This document shows, piece after piece, positions 29,101 through 40,098 of a stretch of DNA of 64,000 bases. Every line of letters starts with the position of its first letter. Positions within the stretch are counted from its first letter, which is position 1. The notes under the pieces are model-generated. The model was not told where the DNA came from. It did no database searches and saw only the letters and a program-made list of their open reading frames with translations. The stretch is from Zeus faber (Eukaryota; Chordata; Actinopteri; Zeiformes; Zeidae), in NCBI GenBank assembly GCA_960531495.1, contig OY482847.1, forward strand, positions 27,151,598-27,215,597, written 5' to 3'. Made by a program: the position numbers and the translations under genes.

Positions 29101-30628
29101 TCTCTCCTTTTGTCGCGCAGTCTTCCGTGACCAAATATGGCGTTTCCGGAATAACATCGAAATAAAATAAATCTCCGTGTTAAAAACACCTCGTTCACCT
29201 CTGGCGCAAACTTATGTCATTTGCCATTAATCTGCATGTAATTTATTTTTTATTGTATTTTATTCTATATATTTTTTATCTTATTCTATAAGTATTCCAC
29301 TTACTGTATTACGTTTTAGGAGTCAGTCAGTCGGTCTATTAGAAAGGAATTTTCTACTTTTTACTTTATTTTATTTTTGTACTTTTTCCTAGGACATATT
29401 GTGTGCTATCACCGGGTGCGTTGCATTACATTTCACTGCATATATGTATGAAAGTATGTATATGTATGTGACAAATAAAAATCTTGAATCTTGAATCTTG
29501 AATCTTGTATACGGAATCGTTTTGACATTTCCAAACGACAAATCAATAGGTAAATAAATCAACAAATAAGTATCACCGTTTTATTGTTAAATAGCACGCG
29601 GAAACGTTCAAATGATTTCATACATTTTTCACACTGGCCAAATATGAAGAACCAACATACTCAAAACGAACCGATTTAAAACAAAGACTCGACAAAAATA
29701 ATAATGAAGGAAATAAATCAGTAATTCAAATGTAGGGCTTTATTTTTGTATGTTCCACAAAAAACACTGAAATTATTCTTATACGTGTTTCACAATAGCC
29801 GTTTTTCAATAGAAAAATATACAAGACCAAAATTCCGCTGGAAATTATGAAATTATCCAAACGATGAATCGTTAAATAAATCAACAATTAATTGTACCCA
29901 GTAAGATAATTTGACTGTTTTCATGGAACATTTCCAAATAAACTGGTGTAACAATACATCTAAATCCACGTCATCACATAGACATATATGCACACACATA
30001 ATGAAGAACATAACTTCAGGTAGCTCCCAGTCACACACTTTTCTTTCAGCACAGGGTGAATTCTTTCACAGGGTTCCTGCCAGAAAGTTTGCCCCATCCT
30101 CAAGGCTTGCCTTATCTTGGCCTAACCAATTACTTTCTGCACCTGTGAGGTCAAGCTGACTGTATATTCTCTGTATCTGTGACGTCGAGCTGACCACATA
30201 TTCTCTGCCTCCCTGAAAATAAACTGTTCGTCTCAGAGAGCTGCTCTTTAGCACATCTTTGATCCGACCCTTGACCAAGTAAAGACCAACGTCCGTCTTC
30301 CTCTTTATTCAAAACCATCGACTGGCAAACTGCAAATTAAAGTGACCCTTTAATTTCTGTAACACTGGTACAATTAATTGAAATAGAAAACAATCAGATT
30401 ATGTTATACATAGTATGTATAACAATAATTTGACTGTTTTCATGGAACGCAGTGGATGAAATATTATTGTATAATGCTGAATTCTATTTATTTTTAAGAC
30501 ATTGCTTGAACAACTCATGGGAGTAACTCTGAGATGGTCCATGTCGGCCCTCAGCTAAAATCTTGGGAGAACCATTAATTCTGGTGGTTCCAGGGGGGTC
30601 TTACTGGCTGGGCATGTCTTAGTAAATA
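29101..30628. other. Intergenic DNA upstream of morf4l1
   Basis: Apart from the L2 tail at 29229-29517, this is AT-rich sequence with no recognised gene. Short minus and plus frames show no homology that I recognise. Confidence 0.5.
29229..29517 (+). mobile_element. L2-type LINE 3' end with (AATCTTG)n tail
   Basis: Shares with 2868-3092 the segments TTACGTTTTAGGAGTCAGT-like, ACATTTCACTGCATAT and GTATGTGACAAATAAA, and ends in about four AATCTTG units. It is a 5'-truncated copy retaining only the 3' UTR, about 130 bp upstream of the morf4l1 promoter. Confidence 0.65.
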
Positions 30629-31345
30629 CACTCACTGAACATTTAATGAGGAACACCAGTATGCCTACTTATTCATGCAATTATATAATCAGCCAATCGT
30701 GCGGCAGCAGATACGGCTCAGCAGCTTCATTTAATGTTCACATCAAACATCAAAATATGGAAAAAATGTGATCTCAGTGTTTTGGACCGTGGCGTGATTG
30801 TTGGTGCCAGAAAAGTTCAAGTTCAAGTTCAAGTTCAAGTTCGGGCTGGTTTGAGTGTTTCTGTAACTGCTGATGATCTCCTGGGATTTCCACACACAAC
30901 AGTCTCTAGAGTTTGCTCAGAATGGTGCGAAAAACCCGAAACACCCAGTGAGCGGCAGTTCTGTGGACGGAAAAGCCTTGTTGATGAGGGAGGTCAACGG
31001 AGAATGGCCAGACTGGTTTGAGCTGACAGAAGGGCTGCGGTAACTCGGATAACCACTCTGTACAATTGTGGTGAGCAGAAAAACATCTCAGAACAGACAA
31101 CGTAGTGTGTAACGGCACACTTTGAGACCGTTTACACCAATAATTCATTGTTTGTAATGCCACAGCCTATTTGAGTAGTGTTGCTGAAAATAATGCATCC
31201 CTTCATGGCCAAGATTTACCCATCTTGTAATGGTTACTTCCAGCATGATAATGCACCATTTCACAAGCAAGTCGTCTTGGGGTGGCTTGGTCAGGAAGGG
31301 AGGTGCATGATGCCATTTATTTCTTCTCCTGGAGGTTCATTGGAG
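30629..31345 (+). mobile_element. Tc1-like transposon, internally deleted copy
   Basis: Begins CACTCACTGAACATTTAATG after TA, with the same left end and N-terminal transposase sequence as 54851-56064. A plus frame at 30734-31021 covers the DNA-binding part. A second frame near 31190-31290 keeps the HDNAP motif of the catalytic domain (YFQHDNAPFH). The central part between about 31085 and 31100 is deleted and the right inverted repeat is missing; the copy decays into a (GCGT)n and poly(G) tract. The frame contains a (GTTCAA)n expansion at 30814-30842. Dead element. Confidence 0.82.
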
Positions 31346-31381
31346 GACATGGAGTCTTCATCCAATTTCATTCTGTCAGCT

Positions 31382-31435
31382 TGCGTGCGTGCGTGCGTAC
31401 GTGCGTGCATACGTGCGCACGTGCATGTGTTGGGG

Positions 31436-31477
<42 letters not shown>
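31382..31477. repeat. (GCGT)n followed by a 41-bp G run
   Basis: Interrupted GCGT/ACGT repeats lead into an almost pure poly(G) tract at 31437-31477 at the broken edge of the deleted Tc1 copy. Confidence 0.95.
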
Positions 31478-32459
31478 CTAACCTTCAATGAACTTTGCCG
31501 CAGAGCTTCATAAAAATTAAATTTTTAGCAAAGGAGCCCATGGTGTGTTGATCTGCCCGCCTTAATTAAAGTCTTAGAAATGTAACGAGTATATTATCAA
31601 CCAAATACATCAAACTTTAATTTGGCTTTCATGCTCATGAAAAATGCAAAACTCACTGAAAATCAAACAAAACAATTAATTATGAAGATGAAAATTAGTC
31701 ATCACCCTTTTATCCTCTCCATTTCCACTTGTACGTATTAAAATATAATATAATTGTTTTTTCTCCTTTTATTTTGTTGAGGAATTTGATTCATTCCAGC
31801 AAAAATATAGATTTTTATAATGACTTCCAGGAGCAATCGTTTCAGCCCCATTTTGCAAACCCATTGAAGAGGCTTGCACCACCTACTGAAATAACCACTT
31901 AGATTTAAATTCTTCTTGACAGTCCGTGCGGGGAACTGGACTAGTCAGTGATCGATAGAGCTTTTCGGCTCTTCGAAGAATGTTTCTTAAACTTGCCTTT
32001 AATCCTGTTTTTTGAGAGCATAAAAGTATTTAATCAAGAAATTGAAAAAGTTGGCAAGTGGGTCAAACCTGTGGCACCATAGGGAGATGGCCCTTTTTAA
32101 GGGCTACCACACGTTCATCATTAGGGCACCGAGGGATCCCGGTTTTGAAGTAAAGATCTGAGTGATAAAAGGGAAGGTCATTTAGGATTTGTTTTCATTT
32201 TATGCATTTGGCTTTGATACAGGGGAAGACAGAGGAGGCTTGTGGTACATGGAAAAACAATTGACCAACAAATTGTAGCTACACCTTTGTGCCAGAAAAT
32301 GGGAATTGGCCCTCAGAGCCTATGGCTGCTGCTCGGGTGCAGTTTTTCACGTAGTGTTCTCCCGAATTACTTTCATGTGATTTAAGATACATTTTTTGGC
32401 AAGTCCTTGTACCTTGAACCAAGCCAAATTCCATTCCGGTGTATATGTTCTCGGGGCTC
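31478..32459. other. Intergenic sequence without recognised feature
   Basis: AT-rich unique DNA between the broken Tc1 copy and the gag-like retroelement remnant. No gene or repeat could be supported. Confidence 0.5.
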
Positions 32460-32564
32460 CTTCTGCCCTTACCACGTGTAGCCGTACATGACTATACAGC
32501 AAGCTAATTACTCTTCCAATTAGTACCCGGAGACAGCATCTCACTTTTGGTATCTTTAATGAAA
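32460..32564. repeat. 105-bp flanking direct repeat, left copy
   Basis: Starts CTTCTGCCCTTACCACGTGT and ends TATCTTTAATGAAA. Roughly 85 percent identical by eye to 34930-35034 in the same orientation, 2.47 kb apart. The pair brackets the gag-like remnant and may be what is left of its LTRs. Confidence 0.75.
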
Positions 32565-32639
32565 GTGGTGTAAAACTGTGGATCTTCGCATAATTCCTGT
32601 TGTCCCCCTGGGAACTTCTCTTTCACGTAGATGCTACTC

Positions 32640-34890
32640 TCACAGGGTCAGAGGTTACTGGGCTGTCCGTTCTCTAGGACACTAGTCTTGCTTGTACACA
32701 CAGTGGGATGCACCCTTTCTGGCCGAGGCTCCCCGCCATGCACAGTGGCGCCTTGTTCTCCACTAAGTACGGCGTCTGACCTCTCTGCTGCCCAGGTCGA
32801 GAGACCGGCATGAAGAGCTGCTAAGTGATGATCGCTGTCACACTCTGTGCAGTAGACAACGGCTGCCGGTGCCGTTCCATCGATCGCGGGTCTGCCGTGA
32901 CTGAGTGGGTCGTTTTCAAGATAGGGGGGGCCCACAACTTGGGGTCCTCCGTGATGAAGGGCTCTGGGGGGTGGTACGGCCATGCCTGTGTCTGGTGGCC
33001 TCCGTACTGCCGGGCTCTTGGAGGTGCTACAGCCGGGCCCCATCCTGAGTGCCTCTGTATTACCGGGTTCTGGGAGCTGATACGGGGTGGTAGGTGGTCA
33101 GTCTCGGAAGGCGGGGAGTAGCCGTTGCGAGTTGCCGTGTTGAGTGTCCGTGGGCTGTGCAACGTTCCTTCTGTGCTTATTTGCCCCGCCGCTTAAATGT
33201 GTGTTGACATCTTCCCCGGTGCCCTGCTTTGGCCTCTGTGCTGAAGCGGAAGCTGTTCCCCAGAGCGGCTGTGTCTAGCAGCTTCAAACACTTCTGCTGC
33301 TGCTATTGCAGCCTTCGCTTCTGCTTCCTTCTAAAGGGCCTTTAGTGAGGCCGCCATGCGTGCCACCTCCGCCTTTTCTTCAGCCACAATAATGCTCTCT
33401 CACGCGCTCTCTCCGCAGACTTCTGCGTTGATGTGTGCTCTCTCCACATGGATGCATGCTCTCTCTGCAGACCTCCCCATTTCGGCACGTGCCATTTCCA
33501 ATTCCATATCCATTTGACGCTTTGCGTACACGGCCTCCATTCATTTAACTGCTGCGCCTGCGTGGGCCGCTGCGATCGCACTGATGTTGGACCCGCGGGA
33601 CTTGATGGACCTGTTGGCCGATTTACAGGACTTATTTGCCGACTTAATGGACTTGTTGGCCCCCTAAAGGACCTGCTGGATGACTTGTCGAGCCCGCTTT
33701 CTGCAGTTGTACTGCCACTGCAGTCCAGGTCTTCTGCCCGTTCCTCAACATCGGAGAACATCTGCTGAATGTCGGCCATGATCACAGCTGGCTCAGTCCT
33801 AAGAGCAAACCAGGACCCCCAGGTAGACTCCAGAGCTTGGTAGATACCATTGCTCCCCGCCATCTTTTAGCATGGGCGCCGGTTCAGCGTGTCCACTGCG
33901 AAAGATCTTCTTCACAAAGTCCACAAAGCTTTGTCAACATAAGGGGGGCCTGCAACTTAGGGTCCTCCGTGAAGAAGGGCTCTGGGGGGTGGTACAGCCA
34001 AGCCTGCGTCCTGGGGGCCTCCGTACAGCCGAACTCCGGCAGGTGCTACAGCCGGGCTCCCATCCTGAGGGCCTCTGTATTGCTGGGTTCCGGGAGCTGG
34101 TACGGGGTGGTAGGTAGTCGGGCTCGGAAGGGGGGGGGGGGGGGTCGCCGTTGCGAGTGTTGCCGCATTGAGTGTCGCCGCGTTGAGTCTCCGTGGGCTG
34201 CGGAACGTTCCTTGTGTGCTTAGTGGCCCTGCCGCTTTAATGTGCGCTGACATCTTCCCCGGTGCGCCGCTTTGGCCTCTGTGCTCAAGCGGAGAGCTGT
34301 TCCCCAGCGCATCAACGTCTGCCAGCTTCGAACACTTCTGCTGCTGTATTGCACCCTTCGCTTCTGCTTCCATCTGAAGGGTCTTTAGTGTGGCCTCTAT
34401 GCATGCCGCCTCCGCCTTTTCTTCAGCCGCAAAGCATGCTCTCTCAGCCTGCTCTGCGGCCTCAACGCGTGCTCTTTCTGCGGACCTCTCGGCGTCAATG
34501 CGTGCTCTCACCGCATAGATGCGTGCTCTCTCCGCGGACCTCTCCGCGTCGATGCGTGCTCTCTTAAAGGACCTCTCCATTTAGGCGCGTGCCATTTCCA
34601 ATTCCATATCCATGTTTAACGCTTTGCTCACACGGTCTCCGTACATGTAACTGCTGCTCTTGCGTGGGCCGCTGCGATCGCACTGATGTTGGACCCGTTG
34701 GCCGATTTACAGGACTTATCGGCCGACTTAATGGACTTGTTGGACGACTTGAAGGACCTGCAGTCAACATTGCACTCCCACTGCGGTCCAGGCCTTCTGC
34801 CATTTTCCTCTAAGGCAGGCTGTCCGCTTGGGCCCAGGAGTTCCGTGTAGCCTCGGGGTTTCGATGGGTCTGGGTGTTCTGACATCCTTG
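32640..34890 (-). mobile_element. Decayed gag-like LTR-retroelement remnant with internal tandem duplication
   Basis: Minus-strand frames, including 33342-33863 and 33957-34580, encode charged helical segments rich in Ala, Arg and Glu (AERSAERAR repeats, residues near 34500) and Pro-rich tails. This composition resembles Gag-like proteins of fish LTR elements. Two diverged copies of about 0.8-0.9 kb lie in direct tandem: 32935-33745 and 33950-34812 share landmarks such as GGGCCGCTGCGATCGCACTG and GTTCCCCAG-type segments. Reading frames are broken by frameshifts and stops. No protease, reverse transcriptase or integrase is present. Family assignment is inference from composition. Confidence 0.45.
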
Positions 34891-34929
34891 CTCTCAGCTA
34901 TGCCTTGAGGTGAAGCTAATCTTTTTACT

Positions 34930-35034
34930 CTTCTGCCCTCACCACATGTAGCTGTACATTACTATACAGTGAGCTAAACACTCTTCCAATAAGTACACAG
35001 AGACAGGATCTCACTTTTGGTATCTTTAATGAAA
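34930..35034. repeat. 105-bp flanking direct repeat, right copy
   Basis: Counterpart of 32460-32564, starting CTTCTGCCCTCACCACATGT. It lies just upstream (minus sense) of the first gag-like ATG at 34885, the position expected for a 5' LTR or its edge. Confidence 0.75.
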
Positions 35035-36953
35035 ATGTCACAATACAGACTGGGGGGGGCAGGACACTCCCCACCTTGGGGCAGAACACTCCCCGCCTGG
35101 CATCTATAAGATGTCAAACCACCGTGGCCGAGTGGGCTAGTGGGTCTGCCCATGTCTGAAGAGTGTAGAGGATAGACTCCTTCTCCAGATTATCTGTTTA
35201 TTATTAACAACTGCTTAGTTATCCCCTCTGTGATGGAGGGAGAAAGTGAAGCCAGGGATCAGATTTGTTTATATGGCCAGCATCCTATCGGGCAGAAAAC
35301 TTGAATCAGGAAGCCGAAAGGCAGAAGAAAGCAGAGAGCTCTGCTAAGAGAGCGAGGTTTATCAAGGGCTATCAGCAGATCAAGCTAATAAAGATAGATT
35401 GGCTAACCTGCTCATCTTGCAATAGCGTCTATGCCCACTTCAATGAGAAATGCCCCTTCCCTTTCAACATACAATGAGTGAGAGTACTGTGAATATTTTA
35501 TAGGAAATATGCTTGACGGTGCAACAGGTAACGCATGAGGAATACCACCTGTTTTTTTACAGGACAGACAGTGAAATGATTGATAAAGCTATAAATGCAC
35601 AGGAAGGAAGAGATCATGATCACGATGACAATGACAAGACAAGACCAGGATGATGTGCATGACCTTTTTACTGCATGGACAATTAGGCCACTGTGACTAT
35701 ATGCATGGACAGGTGCAGATCAATTACTCTACAAAACATGTAAGTGGGTTTTGAAAAATGGAAAAATTACTTATGCGGAAATGTGCGCTGTCGATCTAAT
35801 TGGGGATTTCTTTGTCTGCAAACTGCATCAGCATGGCTGCAGCCTTGGGAACGGGTCTGTTTCTATCCAACCTGCAGCTTTTCATTGTGCATATACACAC
35901 TTAAGGCCTTTGGCATGTTATGAAAAGACTGTTATACCCACTTGAGTTAAGGGTGCAGGGATCCATTTCTCACCTATTTTCCAAGACTGACTTGAATAAT
36001 TTAGCATTGTGATTTGATTCTGAAAATATGCATACCGCAAACCGGCCCTGCTCTTAGAATGAATTGGCCTACATATAAAACATTTATATATAAAACTAAA
36101 TATTCTACATAAGTTGATAACTTATAATAATAATAATCAGTTACATCAATTGTATTTGATATTGTTATTAATAATAATATTGTTGTTGTTGTTATGAATA
36201 ATAATAATTATAATGATAATAATAATGAGCCCAAAGGATTTATTTTCTAGCTTTAATGTCAATTTCTAGTCTGCACTTTTTGATCAGCATGGAACATTAT
36301 TGCAAATAAATAGGTGTTAATGTTAATGCAACATTTTTTACGTCACATGCTTGAATTTGTCTGGTGGATCTGAGGGTAGTTGCAACTGTTCTGAGAAATG
36401 TTCCATTTTACGCACAGAGTTACAGGCTGCCAACGAGTGAACGTATTTTTTATTAAGAAACAACAGCTCTGCTAGAGATAGAAACATACAGTACACACTT
36501 TCCTTTTAGTCTTGGTACATTATTCAACACGACTCTAAATATTCAACACAACTCTGCATAATAAACACTGTCTATGTGCTGGAAGTGCCCCCCGCACCCT
36601 AATGACAATTATAGCACATTACATAAAACCTTAGGCCTGTGGCATGCGATGTCATGTTATGGATCAATATTTCCACAAAATATTCAATGATAACCCAGTG
36701 TCTATAAGCCTAGACTAAACAACGCGCAAGGACGCCGAGCTGTGCGCATTAAGTGGCAACAATATGCAAAAAGCACGGGTGCAGAACAACATTACGAATA
36801 AACAAGCATCTTTCAAAATGCTTGCCATTTATACGTGTGCTCTTTTGAGGGGGTTTTGCGTCAAATCCCACTCGGTGGCCGCGGTGCGTCTCCGCCACGT
36901 CCCGGTGCGTCCATGCGCAACTGGAGGCAAGGTGGGTGATCCAGAAGACCCCG
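35035..36953. other. Intergenic / 3' flank of the rxfp3-like gene
   Basis: AT-rich DNA with an (AAT)-rich patch near 36120-36230. A minus-strand AATAAA at 36449-36454, about 500 nt past the receptor stop, is a possible poly(A) signal. No other gene recognised. Confidence 0.45.
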
Positions 36954-37943
36954 TCATCCCCGGTAGACCAGGTCCTTGAGCTTCTTCCTGAACTCCCTCC
37001 GCATCAGGCAGTAGATGACGGGGTTCAGGCAGCTGTTGGCGTGCGCCAGGCACACGGTGACCGGGAACACGTAGGTGTGCACCAGGTAGTAGCTCTTATC
37101 CCAGTTCACCGCGTTGAACTTGACCAGGACGCTCCAGAAGGTGATGGCGTGGTTGGGCATCCAGCAGAGGAAGAAGGACAGCACCACCACGGTGACGGAC
37201 CTGGTGACCCTGGACCTTCTCTTGGGGTTCCTGGGCTTCATGCCCCGGGTGTGGATGAAGCGCAGCAGCATCAGGTAGCTGACGGAGACCACGGACATGG
37301 GCAGCACGAAGCCCACCAGGATCTTCTGGACGTGGTAGACCGCCAGCCAGGACTGTCCACCGGGGAACCTCAGCAGACACAGCTTCTCCCCGGTCACGTT
37401 GGTCACGGACGCGAAGATGGACGTGGGCGCCGTGGCCACGGTCGCCAAAATCCAAATGATGGCGCAGACCCACTTGGCCGAGACGGTCTTGTGCCTGGTC
37501 CGGTCCTTCAGAGCCGAGGCCACGGACCAGTAGCGGGTGACGCTCATGGCGGTGAGGAAGAAGACGCTGGCGTACATGTTCATCACCGTGACGGAGAGGA
37601 CGATCTTGCACATGGCGTCTCCAAACGGCCAGCTGAAGTCCAGCGCCGTGTCCACCGCCCAGAAGGGAAGGGTGAGCACGAACTGGAAGTCCGTCACGGC
37701 CAGGTTGAGCACGAAGAAGTTGATGCTGGACGTCTTCCTCTCCTGCCTGACCCGGATGAAGACGAGCACCAGCAGGTTGCCCAGCAGCCCCACGGCGCAC
37801 ACCACGGAGTACACCAGGCAGATGAAGGAGCGCAGCACCGGGCTGCCGTCCGCCGTCACGTCGATGTCCTCCAGGTTGCTGAAGCGGTCCGGCAGGTGAG
37901 GCGACGAATTGTTCAGGAAGATGCTCTGGTTCTCCCCGTCCAT
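36954..37943 (-). CDS. rxfp3-like: Relaxin-3 receptor-like GPCR (RXFP3 family), intact single exon
   Basis: A class A peptide GPCR of 329 residues at the plasma membrane, expected to bind relaxin-3/INSL5-type peptides and couple to Gi, as family members do. Seven membrane segments are readable: TM1 about 38-62 (GN at 55-56), TM2 with LAVTD 81-85, the family signature LPFWAVDTALDF 92-103, TM3 cysteine C112 pairing with C189 in the second extracellular loop, TRY 136-138 in place of DRY as in human RXFP3, CWMP 260-263 in TM6 and NPVIY 307-311 in TM7. N-glycosylation sequons lie at N5, N11, N12 and N182. The start is the ATG at 37941-37943 in a strong CACCATGG context. An in-frame extension to 38306 would translate a G-rich minisatellite and is rejected. 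The tail after TM7 is only about 18 residues, far shorter than in human RXFP3. Which teleost paralogue this is cannot be decided here. Confidence 0.93.
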   Translation of the reverse strand: MDGENQSIFLNNSSPHLPDRFSNLEDIDVTADGSPVLRSFICLVYSVVCAVGLLGNLLVLVFIRVRQERKTSSINFFVLNLAVTDFQFVLTLPFWAVDTALDFSWPFGDAMCKIVLSVTVMNMYASVFFLTAMSVTRYWSVASALKDRTRHKTVSAKWVCAIIWILATVATAPTSIFASVTNVTGEKLCLLRFPGGQSWLAVYHVQKILVGFVLPMSVVSVSYLMLLRFIHTRGMKPRNPKRRSRVTRSVTVVVLSFFLCWMPNHAITFWSVLVKFNAVNWDKSYYLVHTYVFPVTVCLAHANSCLNPVIYCLMRREFRKKLKDLVYRG

Positions 37944-38128
37944 GGTGACTCTTTGCGTACGCGCGCACGCACTCACACCTCTCCTCCACCCGGACGGCGC
38001 CTCCCCAGTCGCTCCCTGACGCGCGGAGAGCCGCTGTCCTGCAGCAGCTCCTTCCCCCTTCCCAAGGCGCGTCCTCCTCGTCGCGGGCAGCAGCGAGCGA
38101 CGAGGACGTGACAGCCGCCCTGCTGAGT

Positions 38129-38316
38129 GACACCCGCACCCCCCCGCACCCCCAGCCACCCGCACCCCCCCGCACCCCCCCCGCACCCACCCGCTCACCC
38201 CCGCACCCCCCCGCACCCCCCCGCACCCACCCGCACCCCCCCGCACCCCCCCGCACCCACCCGCACCCACCCGCACCCACCCGCACCCCCCCGCACCCCC
38301 AGCCACCCGCGCACCC
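38129..38316. repeat. C-rich minisatellite, CCCGCACCCAC-type units
   Basis: Irregular tandem CCCGCACCCCC/CCCGCACCCAC units. On the receptor's coding strand it is G-rich with many GGG runs and lies about 190-370 bp upstream of the rxfp3-like ATG. It has G-quadruplex potential in the putative promoter or leader. Confidence 0.9.
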
Positions 38317-38624
38317 CCGAGTGCGCGTGGATTGGTGCCGGGCTTTGAATGACGTCAAGAACGTCGGACTTGGAGAAGGCGCGTCAAGCTTTGGTTGCGC
38401 GCAATGGGCTTCCTTGGCGCACACCTTAGTTTAGATGGATGGATGAGTATATAGACAGGTTATGGAACGCCATTTGAGTCAATATGAAATACATATACGA
38501 ATAAATAAGTGTACCTGGTAAAATAATTCCTGATAATTAATATAATAATAATTCCAAATATTATGATGATATAAATATATATAAATATATAAATTAGTAA
38601 ATAGAGTTGAATAGATAAATAAAT

Positions 38625-38646
38625 TGTCTATCTATCTATCTATCTA

Positions 38647-38700
<54 letters not shown>

Positions 38701-38738
38701 GGTCTATCTATCTATCTATCTATCGGTCTATCTATCTA

Positions 38739-38784
<46 letters not shown>

Positions 38785-38865
38785 GGTCTATCTATCTATC
38801 TGTCTGTCTATCTATCTATCTATCTATCTGTCTGTCTATCTATCTATCTGTCTGTCTGTCTGTCT
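38625..38865. repeat. (TCTA/TCTG)n tetranucleotide array
   Basis: About 60 units of interspersed TCTA and TCTG blocks with a few TCGG variants. It follows a diverged copy (38458-38500) of the sequence that forms the arms of the inverted structure at 39209-40098. Confidence 0.97.
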
Positions 38866-39208
38866 CACCAGGCTTCCGCATACGATGCTCAAAGTCAAGG
38901 AGCTGTGGAAAGCTCTCAGCAGACCCTGAAGTCTGTGTTGCATGGTTATTGTGTTGACCTAAAGCAGGACGGGGAAGAAGGGCTGCTCTAGTGATTGTTT
39001 GCTGCCACGGAGGTTGTGGAATGAAAGCACCAAATGAACTTGTTTTTTGGGCATAAAGTGCAGGGGCCGCTCACTCTGTTGCACAATGCGGTGGCATTCA
39101 TGGGTTCCGGCATCGGTTGTCCTGTAGAGATGGCTAAAGAGAAGCTATCCTCTCCCCAGGAGAAAATGTCTTTATGACCGTAAAGCAACGCAAGCAGTGC
39201 AAGTTCAG

Positions 39209-39801
39209 TCTGTCTGTCTGTCCGTCTGTCTATCTATCGGTTATGGAATACCATTTGAGTCGATGTTAAATAAATAAATATGCCTATGAAATAAATTCTA
39301 AAATAAATGAACGAGGCAACAAATACACACAGTAGACCCACACCTGGGTCGCGGGTGGAAAGTCCGTTCCCCGGCAGCGGGAGTCGTAGGCCCGCTTCTG
39401 TCTGCATTACGAAATAAAAGTCACCCTTAAATTAACTAAAATTAGTAAAAAAATAGTGTTTTTAACTAGTTTAACTTAACTGCACAACAACACTGTCCTC
39501 AAATAGCGCTTTGGTATTTAAATGCTTCTTTTGCACTTCTGGTTGGACGTCCACTGCATTTCATTGGTTCTGTACCTGTGCTCTGCTAGTGACAATAAAG
39601 TTGAATCTAATCTAATCTAAATCTAAAAATAGTCTTTTGAAAAATGTCCTTTAAAAAAAAAAAGTAACTACATGAATATATTTATATTTACATGTATTCA
39701 TATATTTATTGCCTCATTTATTTTTTTTCAGGATTTATTTCATAGGCATATTTATTTATTTAATATTGACTCGTATGGCATTCCATAATAGACGGACGGA
39801 A

Positions 39802-39846
<45 letters not shown>

Positions 39847-39895
39847 TAGATAGACAGATAGATAGATAGATAGAGATACGGATGGATAGATAGAC

Positions 39896-39942
<47 letters not shown>

Positions 39943-40031
39943 TAGATAGATAGATAGATAGATAGACAGATAGACAGATAGATAGACAGATAGATAGATA
40001 TATAGATAGACGGACAGATAGATAGATAGAC

Positions 40032-40082
<51 letters not shown>

Positions 40083-40098
40083 TAGATAGATAGATAGA
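39209..40098. repeat. Large inverted repeat with tetranucleotide arrays at both outer ends
   Basis: Outer left: (TCTG/TCTA)n 39209-39238. Left arm 39239-39325 begins GGTTATGGAATACCATTTGA. Right arm about 39700-39790, in reverse complement, reads TTATGGAATGCCATACGAGT and matches the left arm over about 85 bp with near 85 percent identity. Outer right: (GATA/GACA)n 39791-40098, the reverse complement of the left array. The core, about 390 bp, ends with a LINE-like tail, GACAATAAAGTTGAATCTAA, at 39591-39610. Confidence 0.8.
39500..39625 (+). mobile_element. LINE 3' tail with (TCTAA)n end
   Basis: CTGCATTTCATTGGTTCTGT, then GTGACAATAAAGTTGAATC and several TCTAA units, the typical 3' end of a truncated CR1/L2-type LINE, inside the core of the inverted structure. 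Confidence 0.5.

Noticed and set aside
35115..35165. tRNA-like GTGGCCGAGTGG motif
   Set aside because: Resembles the start of a tRNA-Leu/Ser, but no complete cloverleaf with an anticodon and B box could be drawn.
36936..38111. 391-codon plus-strand open frame antisense to the receptor
   Set aside because: It is the shadow of the GC-rich rxfp3-like coding sequence. It shows no domain, only His/Gln/Gly-rich sequence expected from the reverse strand.
37944..38306. N-terminal extension of the receptor to an upstream ATG
   Set aside because: The extra 121 residues translate the G-rich minisatellite and leader. The ATG at 37941-37943 has a strong context and gives a normal receptor length.
38625..40098. 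CRISPR-like regular repeats
   Set aside because: They are tetranucleotide microsatellites without spacers in a vertebrate genome.
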